Source: a bacterium SCSIO 12827
GTDB lineage: Bacteria; Pseudomonadota; Alphaproteobacteria; Rhodospirillales; Casp-alpha2
NCBI GenBank assembly: GCA_024397995.1
Contig: CP073746.1
Location: 682,001-746,000, forward strand
Reading direction: 5' to 3'
DNA length: 64,000 bases
Shown here piece after piece: positions 33,950-42,226 of the stretch. The translations under genes were made by a program, and so were the position numbers. Position 1 is the first letter of the stretch. Every line of letters starts with the position of its first letter. Below the pieces are notes generated by a model. That model did no database searches. It saw only the letters and a program-made list of their open reading frames with translations, and was not told where the DNA came from.

Positions 33950-35257
33950 TTACAGAAGTCCGGACAGAATAGTCGCGATGCCGAGGAAGGAAAAGAACCC
34001 GGCGATGTCGGTGACCGTGGTCAGGATGATCGACGACGCGACCGCCGGGTCCTGGCCCAGCTTGGTCAGCACCACGGGCACGATGGCGCCCGCCAGCCCG
34101 GCGGCGACCATGGCCAGCACCATGGACACGGTGATGACCAGAACAAGGCCGAGGGAGCCCGACCAGAAATACACCCCGATGCCGCAGGTCGCGGCGACGG
34201 CGATGCCGTTGACCAGGCCCACGTTGGCTTCCTTGAAGGTCACGGCGAACCATTGGCGCGGCGTGATTTCGCGCAGCGCCAATCCGCGCATGGTCACCGC
34301 CAGGGCCTGCGCCCCCGCGTTGCCCGATTGTCCGGCGACCACCGGCAGCAGCACGGCCAGGGCCGTGAACTTGGCGATGGTGCCTTCGAACAGGCCGACC
34401 ACGGCGGCGGCCATGAAGGCGGTCAGCAGGTTGATCTGCAGCCAGGGCAGGCGCTTTCTGACCGCGAACAGGGGTTTGGACAGGGCGCGTTCGTCCTTGG
34501 ACGCACCGACCATGGTCTGAATGTCGACGGAGGCATCAGCCTGCAGGGCGCCGATCAGGGTGGTGTGCTGGACCACGCCCATCAGTTGGCCGTCGTGGTC
34601 GACCACAGGCAGGTCGACCAGGCGATGCTGTTCCAGAAGGTCGGCGACCTCTTCCTGAGGGGTCAGCGGGCTGACATAGGCCAAAACCGGCGTCGCGATA
34701 TCGGCCAGCTTGGCGGCCGGGTCGGCGACGGCAAGGTCCTGGATGCCGACCTTGCCGGTCAACCGGTTGTCCTCATCGACGAGAAACAAAGAACGCGCCG
34801 TCTTGGCCCGCGCGCGGCGCAAGGCGGCCAACGCCTGCTTGGCGGTCATGGTGCTGCGGAACTGCGCGATGTCGGTGATCATCAGGCGCCCGGCGCTGCC
34901 TTCGGGAAAGTCGCCCAGGCGTTTCAGGTCGTCGGCGATGGCCGGGTCGAGGGCGGCCAGATAGTGCTCGCGGTCGGCCGGTTTCAGGGCGTTGAACACG
35001 CGCAGCGCCTCGCCGGGCCGCAGTTCGCCCAACAAGGCGCAGGCCAGGTCGTCGGGCAGGCGCTTCAACAGCCGCGCCGCCGTTTCCGGCAGCAGCATGC
35101 GCCACAAGGGGGCCAGAACGTTGGCCGGCTGCCGGGTCAGGGTGGGGGCGGTTTCCGCCGCCGGCAGGGTCTCGATGCGGCGCGCCGCCTCCCACGGGAA
35201 ATCCAGCAGGAACCGGCGTTCCAGCTTGACCGTCGCGGCATCCAGATTGCCGCTCAT
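33950..35257 (-). CDS. mgtE: MgtE family magnesium transporter
   Basis: A 435-residue transporter. An MgtE_N superhelical domain (about 1-125, with LLPETAARLLKRLPDDLACALLGEL) precedes two CBS domains (about 130-255, with DLPVVDHDGQLMGVV). Five membrane helices form the divalent-cation domain, with the pore signature PVVAGQSGNAGAQALAVTMRG. It moves Mg2+ and is gated by the metal through its cytosolic domains. Its ATG overlaps the stop of a second, membrane-less MgtE_N/CBS protein, so the two are translationally coupled. Confidence 0.93.
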   Translation of the reverse strand: MSGNLDAATVKLERRFLLDFPWEAARRIETLPAAETAPTLTRQPANVLAPLWRMLLPETAARLLKRLPDDLACALLGELRPGEALRVFNALKPADREHYLAALDPAIADDLKRLGDFPEGSAGRLMITDIAQFRSTMTAKQALAALRRARAKTARSLFLVDEDNRLTGKVGIQDLAVADPAAKLADIATPVLAYVSPLTPQEEVADLLEQHRLVDLPVVDHDGQLMGVVQHTTLIGALQADASVDIQTMVGASKDERALSKPLFAVRKRLPWLQINLLTAFMAAAVVGLFEGTIAKFTALAVLLPVVAGQSGNAGAQALAVTMRGLALREITPRQWFAVTFKEANVGLVNGIAVAATCGIGVYFWSGSLGLVLVITVSMVLAMVAAGLAGAIVPVVLTKLGQDPAVASSIILTTVTDIAGFFSFLGIATILSGLL

Positions 35258-36111
35258 TCCGGTTCTCCGATCGTGCCGGGGGCCGGGTCGCCGATATGCG
35301 CCACCGTGCGCAGCATGCCGGCGCAGGCCAGCAGATAGGCGGATATAAGATTGCCCATCAGGGTGTCGGCGCCGTCATGGCTTCGCGTGTGGCGGCCGCG
35401 CCGCAGTTCCGCCAGCCCGGCGCCCAGCGCGGCGCGGCTGAGGGCGCCCAGGAAGTTCCCCGTGCGCCCGATCACCGGCAGCGCCAGATAGCTGTTCCAC
35501 TGCGGATTGCCGAGCACTGAGGCCAGGGTCGCGCGGTTCGACAGCGCCGCCACCGTGCCGTCCATCAGGTCGGCGACCGAAGTCTTGCCGTCGGCGCGCA
35601 AAAGGTCGCCGGCCCGAACCGTGCCCAGGAACCGGCCGTCGTCGTCGACCACGAACAGATGGTCCGTGGTCTTGCGTCGGCGGCGCTTCACCAGCTTGGC
35701 GATGTCATCCACCGTGCGCGTCGCGGCGACGGAGACGGCGGTCTGATCCATGACCGCGCCGACCGTGCCCACGGGATAGGTCACGGCGATGCGCAGGTCG
35801 CGGGCCAGATTGGCCGGCAGGGCGTCGGCGATGGTGCCGCGCACGCCCGGCGCCAGGTTGCGAAAAAAGGTCACCGCATCGACGAAGGGCAGTTCCCGCA
35901 GCAGCCCGGCCCCCCGTTCGGCGGGCAGAATTTCCAGGCAGCGCGCGGCGCTGAAGGCCGCCATCTGGCGCAACACCTCGGCGCCGACGCGGGCCGGTAC
36001 CTGGGCGAACAGGGCCGCCGCGTCCTCGGCCGGCATGTCTTCCAGAACCCGGGCCGCGGCATCGGGCCGGGTATCCATGAAGGCCAGGGTGAGGGGGATC
36101 TGGTCAGCCAT
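35254..36111 (-). CDS. MgtE_N-CBS protein lacking the MgtE membrane domain
   Basis: A 285-residue protein with an MgtE_N-like domain (about 1-115, with LEDMPAEDAAALFAQVPARVGAEVLRQM and ILPAERGAGLLRELP) and a CBS pair (about 120-240, with TTDHLFVVDDDGRFLGTVRAGDLL). It ends in a short hydrophobic stretch (LISAYLLACAGML) and has none of the five MgtE transport helices. It looks like a stand-alone copy of the regulatory half of MgtE. It is sandwiched, with overlapping reading frames, between a mechanosensitive-type channel and a full MgtE. A role as gating partner of one or both is inference. Confidence 0.82.
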   Translation of the reverse strand: MADQIPLTLAFMDTRPDAAARVLEDMPAEDAAALFAQVPARVGAEVLRQMAAFSAARCLEILPAERGAGLLRELPFVDAVTFFRNLAPGVRGTIADALPANLARDLRIAVTYPVGTVGAVMDQTAVSVAATRTVDDIAKLVKRRRRKTTDHLFVVDDDGRFLGTVRAGDLLRADGKTSVADLMDGTVAALSNRATLASVLGNPQWNSYLALPVIGRTGNFLGALSRAALGAGLAELRRGRHTRSHDGADTLMGNLISAYLLACAGMLRTVAHIGDPAPGTIGEPE

Positions 36112-36943
36112 CGGCGTCCTCGGGGATGGTCAGGACGATGGCGTCGGTCAGAAAGGTGCGCGCGGGGATCAGGGTCCGCCCGCCCTCGGTCGCGATGATG
36201 ATGGCGGTTGCTGAAATCTCCAGAATTTCGCCGTCGTTGCCGTTCCAGGCGATGCGCTGTCCGGGCAGCAGGTGGCGCCGCGCATGATGGGCGGCGACCA
36301 GGTTGGCGACCAGATCGCGGGCCCCCAGGCCGAAGGCCAGGGCCATGGCGCCGAGCACCCCGGCGATCACCGTGGCGGCAATGATCACCAGGATCGTCAC
36401 GTCGACGCCCAGCTGTTCGACGCCGATGATCACGGCCGCCAGCAGCACCGCCCATTGGGTCAGCGCGCCGATCAGATTGCTTTGCGCGATGTTGGCCGAT
36501 GCCAGGGCGGCGGCCACGACGTCGCGGATGACCAGGGAAACCAGATAGCCGACCAGGATGATGACGCCGCCGGCCACCAGATGCGGCACGTAGACGACGA
36601 TGCGGTCCAGCCAGACAGAAAAGGCATCAAGCCCGGCAACCCGTGTCGCCGCCGTGATGAACAGCAGCATGGTGACCCAGAACACCATGCTGGCGGCGAT
36701 GCGAACGACGCCGGTGGACACCTGGAAACTGGTGAGAAAGCCGGTGCTGGCGACCCGGGTCAAAAGCCGGTTGGCCGTATCGCCCAGGCGGCGCGTGCCA
36801 GCGCGCAGCAGACGGGCCACGAACCAGCCCAGGACAACGATCAGGATCGCGCCCAGCAGGGACGGCAGATAGGCGGCCATGGTTTCGAAAAACTCGCTCG
36901 ACACCTTGCGGATGTCGATGACCCAGGCGGACACTTCTTCCAA
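36104..36943 (-). CDS. small-conductance mechanosensitive channel (MscS-like) family protein
   Basis: A protein of about 279 residues. Four to five hydrophobic helices (AAYLPSLLGAILIVVLGWFVARLL, and further ones to about residue 215) contain the conserved-TM-helix repeats of this family. Then LAFGLGARDLVANLVAAHHARRHLLPGQRI marks the pore helix and start of the beta domain, followed by GDEGEILEI-like GNDGEILEISATAI. Such channels open under membrane tension. I place the start at a TTG (36943) that has AAAGGAGG five bases before it; another TTG at 37003 has no such site. It overlaps the CBS gene by eight bases. Confidence 0.85.
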   Translation of the reverse strand: MEEVSAWVIDIRKVSSEFFETMAAYLPSLLGAILIVVLGWFVARLLRAGTRRLGDTANRLLTRVASTGFLTSFQVSTGVVRIAASMVFWVTMLLFITAATRVAGLDAFSVWLDRIVVYVPHLVAGGVIILVGYLVSLVIRDVVAAALASANIAQSNLIGALTQWAVLLAAVIIGVEQLGVDVTILVIIAATVIAGVLGAMALAFGLGARDLVANLVAAHHARRHLLPGQRIAWNGNDGEILEISATAIIIATEGGRTLIPARTFLTDAIVLTIPEDADG

Positions 36944-37056
36944 CGACGCCTCCTTTGCAAAGGGGACTTCTTGGGCCAGGGTGGCTTGTGGTGACTCTAG
37001 CAAACCCGCACCTTGTTGTATTCAGCTAGTTTCCCTGAACCGGCGGCGGCGCGCAT

Positions 37057-37089
37057 AAAAAAGGCCGCCGGTCGTTATGACCGGCGGCC
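37057..37089 (-). terminator. intrinsic terminator of groEL
   Basis: On the minus strand GGCCGCCGGTC, loop ATAAC and GACCGGCGGCC form a perfect 11-bp stem followed by six T. It begins 28 bases after the groEL stop and separates groESL from the channel operon. Confidence 0.93.
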
Positions 37090-37116
37090 AGGGGGCACTT
37101 GGGTGTTGACGGAGAC

Positions 37117-38763
<1,647 letters not shown>

Positions 38764-38826
38764 TCACTCCTTTGAAGAGAGGCAGCTTTCTAATTGCTGA
38801 TAGATAGATGTCCGGTCAGAACGCCC

Positions 38827-39144
38827 TTAGGCGGCCTTCTTGGTCTTCGCGGTCTGGGCGCCGTCGATGATGCCCAGGATGTCCGATTCCTTCATGATCA
38901 GAAGTTCCTCGCCGTCGAGGGTTACTTCCGTGCCCGACCACTTGCCGAACAGGACCCGGTCACCGGCTTGGACGTCCAGCGGCGTGACCGTGCCGTCCTC
39001 GGCCTTGTGGCCCGAGCCGACGGCGATGATCTCGCCCTCCATGGGCTTTTCCTTGGCCGTATCGGGGATGATGATCCCGCCCTTGGTTTTTTCGTCCTGT
39101 TCGATGCGGCGGACGAGAACCCGGTCGTGAAGAGGTTTGAACAT
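38827..39144 (-). CDS. groS: 10-kDa co-chaperonin GroES
   Basis: A 105-residue co-chaperonin beginning [20 protein letters not shown]. The mobile loop [17 protein letters not shown] binds GroEL, and [17 protein letters not shown] follows. The tail is slightly longer than usual ([12 protein letters not shown]). The start at 39144 follows AGAGGAG, and a longer reading of 24 residues is rejected. A CIRCE-like element lies about 160 bases upstream. Confidence 0.98.
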   Translation of the reverse strand: MFKPLHDRVLVRRIEQDEKTKGGIIIPDTAKEKPMEGEIIAVGSGHKAEDGTVTPLDVQAGDRVLFGKWSGTEVTLDGEELLIMKESDILGIIDGAQTAKTKKAA

Positions 39145-39440
39145 GCGATGGCTCCTCTTGAACATTCCTTGATTGAGCAAGCAAATGACGGGAGAAAACC
39201 CACGGGAATCCGGCATTTTCCCCCGTTTCCGCGAAAAAATTTAGTCGCCGATCCGGGGCCTTCAACCCCTTGCCGGCAAAAAAAATTCACGCCTGCCGCG
39301 AATTGGCAGCACTCTCGTACATCGGCTGCTAATGCATTGATTTAACGCATTAATTCTTGACGGCAGGGGATTTCAGAGGAAACAATTCAGACCGTCCAGG
39401 GAGGATATGCAAGCCACGCAACCAAGACGGAGGGTCTGAC
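39145..39440. other. 296-bp divergent intergenic region, groESL / usg
   Basis: No gene is seen. It holds the CIRCE-like element (39306-39332), the A+T-rich run TTAACGCATTAATTC near 39342-39356, and the usg ribosome site ACGGAGGG. A T-run on the minus strand (TTTTTTTT near 39279-39286) lies in the groES leader without an adjacent stable stem. Confidence 0.5.
39306..39332. promoter_or_regulatory. CIRCE-like element upstream of groESL
   Basis: GCAGCACTC-N9-GGCTGCTAA matches the consensus TTAGCACTC-N9-GAGTGCTAA at seven of nine positions in each arm and has the exact nine-base spacer. CIRCE is the operator of the heat-shock repressor HrcA. The two mismatches per arm suggest weaker binding than usual. 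No hrcA gene is in the window. Confidence 0.7.
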
Positions 39441-39701
39441 ATGTCTTTGGAAGTGCAGCTTTCGGGGTATCGGCTGACCACGGCCGAAATCACCTATCGG
39501 CGGCCGGATCATCTTCACCTTCTTCAGGACTACATCTGGCAGGACATGGACATGGCGCCGGACTTTCCCGTGCTGCGCCGGTTCCTGGAATTCTGGGAAA
39601 ACAATCTGGAGGGCCCGCTGCATTCCGTGCGCGTCGCCTCGGTGGCTTTGGTCAAGCCGGCGGAATTTCGTCTTGTCGGGGGGATGATGCGCCTGCATTA
39701 G
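39441..39701 (+). CDS. usg: Usg family protein
   Basis: An 86-residue protein of the alphaproteobacterial Usg family, recognised by LSGYRLTTAEITYRRPDHLHLLQDYIWQ and DFPVLRRFLEFWENNLEGPLHSVRV. The name comes from an open reading frame upstream of a tryptophan gene, and the molecular function is unknown. The start at 39441 has GGAGGG nearby. Its stop overlaps that of the convergent OPT transporter gene. Confidence 0.9.
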   Translation: MSLEVQLSGYRLTTAEITYRRPDHLHLLQDYIWQDMDMAPDFPVLRRFLEFWENNLEGPLHSVRVASVALVKPAEFRLVGGMMRLH

Positions 39702-41416
39702 CCCGCCATGCGGGGAATCGCCAGGCCGACCCCGATCAGGCTTTCCCCGGCGACCAGCCCGGCGGCGACGGCCGTGCCGTAGCGTTCCGTCCACCGGGGG
39801 TTGAGGTGTGCGGCAACGGCCGCGACCATAGCCCCCAGGCAGAGCGAGATCGAATTCCACGCCGGAATGACGAAGGCGACACCGGCGGCGGGTGCGCTCG
39901 GCAGCCAGCGCGCGATGCGTTCCGGCAGCACACGGTCCGCCACGCCCAGAATCACGCCCAGCACCGCCGCGATGGCCATGGCGGGGGCCGCCCCTTCCGG
40001 GATCGCGCCCAGGCCGGCGGCCATGACCTCGGCCACGGCCTTCCAAGTCGCCACGGCGGGGGCCGGCCATTCGGGGGTCATCAGCATGGCGGCGGGGTCG
40101 GGGATCAGGATCAGATAGACCGCCGCCCCGGCCAGCGATCCCGTCAGCACGCCCAGCGCCTGCGCGTAGATCTGTAATCGCGGTGCGGCACCGATCAGGG
40201 ACCCGGTTTTCAAATCATGCATCATGTCGGCGCATTGCCCGGCAGCACCCCCGGTGACGTTGGCGGTCATCAGGTTGGCCGCCATGTCGCCGGGCGTGAT
40301 GGCGCCATAGGTCAGCTGCGTCACCTTGCCCAGTGCCCCCACGGGCGTGACCCCCGTTTCCCCGGACACGCGGGCGGCGATCACGGCCAGCACGTAGCTG
40401 AGCGCCACCGCCAGCACCGAAACCCAGACGGGCAAACCGAACAGGGTCCATCCGGCGATGCAGATCAACGCCGTGACCACGGCCAGCGCCAGGGCGTAAC
40501 CCCGACCGGTCCGCCCACCCAGGCCGCCCGAGGCTTTCAGCCGTCGGCGCAGACGCAGGACCGAGATCGCGAAGGACGTCAGAGCCGCGACGACCGTGAG
40601 CGTCACCCCCGGCCACAGCAGCCAGGCGACCAGTTCGGAAAACCACACCGTGCCGGGCGCCCCCGCCTGGGCCCAGCCCTGATCCAGCACCCAGGGAGCG
40701 AGCAGGCCCCAGGATGCGACCGCACCGAGCAGCAGCGACAGCCCCGCGCGCGGGCCGATCAGCGCCCCGAAACCGATCATCAACAGCGACGGGTCGAACG
40801 CCAGGCCCAGATTTTTGAAAGTCACGCCCCCGGGCAACGACCCCGGCAGGGCCAGGCGGGGCACCGCCGCCGCCAGATCGACCGCCAGTTTGGCCGCCGC
40901 CGACACCCCTGCCGCCGCCAAAAGGGCGCGCAGGCGGGCGCCTTGTTCACGGCCCTTGCCATGGATGCGCTTCAAGGTTTCCGCCGTGGCCAGGCCGGCG
41001 GGAAAAGCCAGATTTTCGTGTTCGATCATCTGGCGGCGCAGACCGGCGGCGACAACAACGCCCAGGATCGACACGCAGAATACCCAGAAGGCCAGCACGG
41101 GCCATTGCAGGGTTTGCCCGGTCAACAGTGTCAGCGCCGGAATCGGCGCCACCAGCCCGCCCGATACAATGGAGGCCGAGGCAGAGGCTGCCGTTTGGTT
41201 GATGTTGTTTTCCTTGATGCCCAAGGGGGCGGTGCCCAGGCTGCGTTCGGCCAGGCGCCAAGCCCCCACGGCCAGCAGCCCGGCAGCGATCGACATGTTG
41301 AAGGACCAGCCGATCTTCAGTCCTGAATAGACATTGCAGGGAGTCAGCGCCGCACCCAGGATCAGGCCGGTCAGGACCGCGCGGCGGGTGAATTCGGCGG
41401 GGCTTTCCTGTTCCAT
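39698..41416 (-). CDS. OPT family (oligopeptide / metal-chelate) transporter
   Basis: A 572-residue membrane protein with about 15 hydrophobic helices. The family hallmarks are RAVLTGLILGAALTPCNVYSGLKIG near the N-terminus, NNINQTAASASASIVSGGLVAPIPAL, and GDMAANLMTANVTGGAAGQCADMMHDLKTG in the middle. Bacterial OPT members are proton-coupled importers of peptides or metal chelates; the substrate is unknown. It is transcribed away from the receiver gene at 41579, with a 160-bp region between them. Confidence 0.92.
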   Translation of the reverse strand: MEQESPAEFTRRAVLTGLILGAALTPCNVYSGLKIGWSFNMSIAAGLLAVGAWRLAERSLGTAPLGIKENNINQTAASASASIVSGGLVAPIPALTLLTGQTLQWPVLAFWVFCVSILGVVVAAGLRRQMIEHENLAFPAGLATAETLKRIHGKGREQGARLRALLAAAGVSAAAKLAVDLAAAVPRLALPGSLPGGVTFKNLGLAFDPSLLMIGFGALIGPRAGLSLLLGAVASWGLLAPWVLDQGWAQAGAPGTVWFSELVAWLLWPGVTLTVVAALTSFAISVLRLRRRLKASGGLGGRTGRGYALALAVVTALICIAGWTLFGLPVWVSVLAVALSYVLAVIAARVSGETGVTPVGALGKVTQLTYGAITPGDMAANLMTANVTGGAAGQCADMMHDLKTGSLIGAAPRLQIYAQALGVLTGSLAGAAVYLILIPDPAAMLMTPEWPAPAVATWKAVAEVMAAGLGAIPEGAAPAMAIAAVLGVILGVADRVLPERIARWLPSAPAAGVAFVIPAWNSISLCLGAMVAAVAAHLNPRWTERYGTAVAAGLVAGESLIGVGLAIPRMAG

Positions 41417-41484
41417 GCCGTCCAGAATTTGCAGACGGGGTCTTGTCTGTCAAACCGGGCGCAACCGGGATGGCGTCAGAAACC

Positions 41485-41515
41485 TTGCAGCGACGGCGGA
41501 TCTACGGGGTATAAT
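41485..41515 (+). promoter_or_regulatory. sigma-70-like promoter of the receiver gene
   Basis: A perfect TATAAT at 41510-41515 is preceded by TTGCAG at 41485-41490 with a 19-base spacer. It lies 63 bases before the receiver start and probably drives the receiver / small membrane protein / kinase operon. Confidence 0.5.
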
Positions 41516-41578
41516 CGTACAAAAGCCGGCAACGGCACGCGTGCGTGGATCATGCACCGAAAATAATGGGAGACATTC

Positions 41579-41956
41579 ATGGATCACTCCGTCCTGGTGG
41601 TCGAAGACGATGACAACATCGTTCTGTCGCTGAAATTTCTGCTCGAAAAATCGGGGTTCACGACGCGGGTCGTCGGCGACGGAAATGCGGCGCTCGGCGA
41701 AATGCGCGCGGCCAAACCGGATGTCGTGCTGCTGGACGTCATGCTGCCGGAACGGGACGGTTTTTCCGTATGCGAGGAAATTCGCGGCAACAGCGCCTGG
41801 TCCGATGTTCACGTCATCATGCTGACGGCCAAGGGGCGCGAGGCGGACCGCGAAAAGGGCCTGTCCGCCGGGGCCGACGACTTCATCACCAAACCGTTTT
41901 CCACCCGTGACCTGGTCGCCAGGGTCAAGGCCGCGGTCGGGTTGGCCGTGGACTGA
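41579..41956 (+). CDS. single-domain response regulator receiver
   Basis: A 125-residue CheY-like receiver with no output domain. Acidic pocket residues lie in VVEDDD (residues 8-11), the phospho-acceptor is Asp53 (VLLDVMLPE), Thr lies in MLTAKG, and Lys in ITKPFS. Such proteins relay phosphate or act by binding a partner. It is the first gene of a locus with a transporter-like kinase and an HPt protein, so it could be an intermediate in a phosphorelay. The stop overlaps the next ATG (TGATG). Confidence 0.94.
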   Translation: MDHSVLVVEDDDNIVLSLKFLLEKSGFTTRVVGDGNAALGEMRAAKPDVVLLDVMLPERDGFSVCEEIRGNSAWSDVHVIMLTAKGREADREKGLSAGADDFITKPFSTRDLVARVKAAVGLAVD

Positions 41957-42225
41957 TGGTGGACGGTCCGGCACGCGATCCCGAGCGGCGCCGGGCGGGT
42001 GCTCCGGAGCGGGGAGCAAGCCGGGTCGGCGCCTTTTCCGTCTCCTTATTCCTGATTGCCACGCTGCTGTTTCTGCCGCCCCTGGTGACCCTGGGCGAGG
42101 GGCCGGCCGACCTATTCGGGCTGCCGCGGATTTTCGTGATTCTGTTCGCCGTATGGATCGGCGTCGTCGCCATGATCTACCTGATCGCCGAACACGTCGA
42201 CCGGCCTGCCCCGCGGGACGACTGA
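41956..42225 (+). CDS. small two-helix membrane protein, unknown
   Basis: An 89-residue protein with a charged N-terminus rich in Arg (about 1-22) and two hydrophobic helices (VGAFSVSLFLIATLLFLPPLVTL and IFVILFAVWIGVVAMIYLIAEHV). I do not recognise a named family. The two-helix layout and its place directly before a solute:sodium-symporter-like protein recall the small accessory proteins that precede acetate and other SSS transporters. It starts inside the receiver stop and ends one base before the kinase start, so all three are translationally coupled. Confidence 0.8.
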   Translation: MVDGPARDPERRRAGAPERGASRVGAFSVSLFLIATLLFLPPLVTLGEGPADLFGLPRIFVILFAVWIGVVAMIYLIAEHVDRPAPRDD

Positions 42226-42226
42226 C

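Noticed and set aside
33921-34253. Long esterase reading frame extending into mgtE
   Set aside because: The extra part is an out-of-frame shadow of the MgtE coding sequence.
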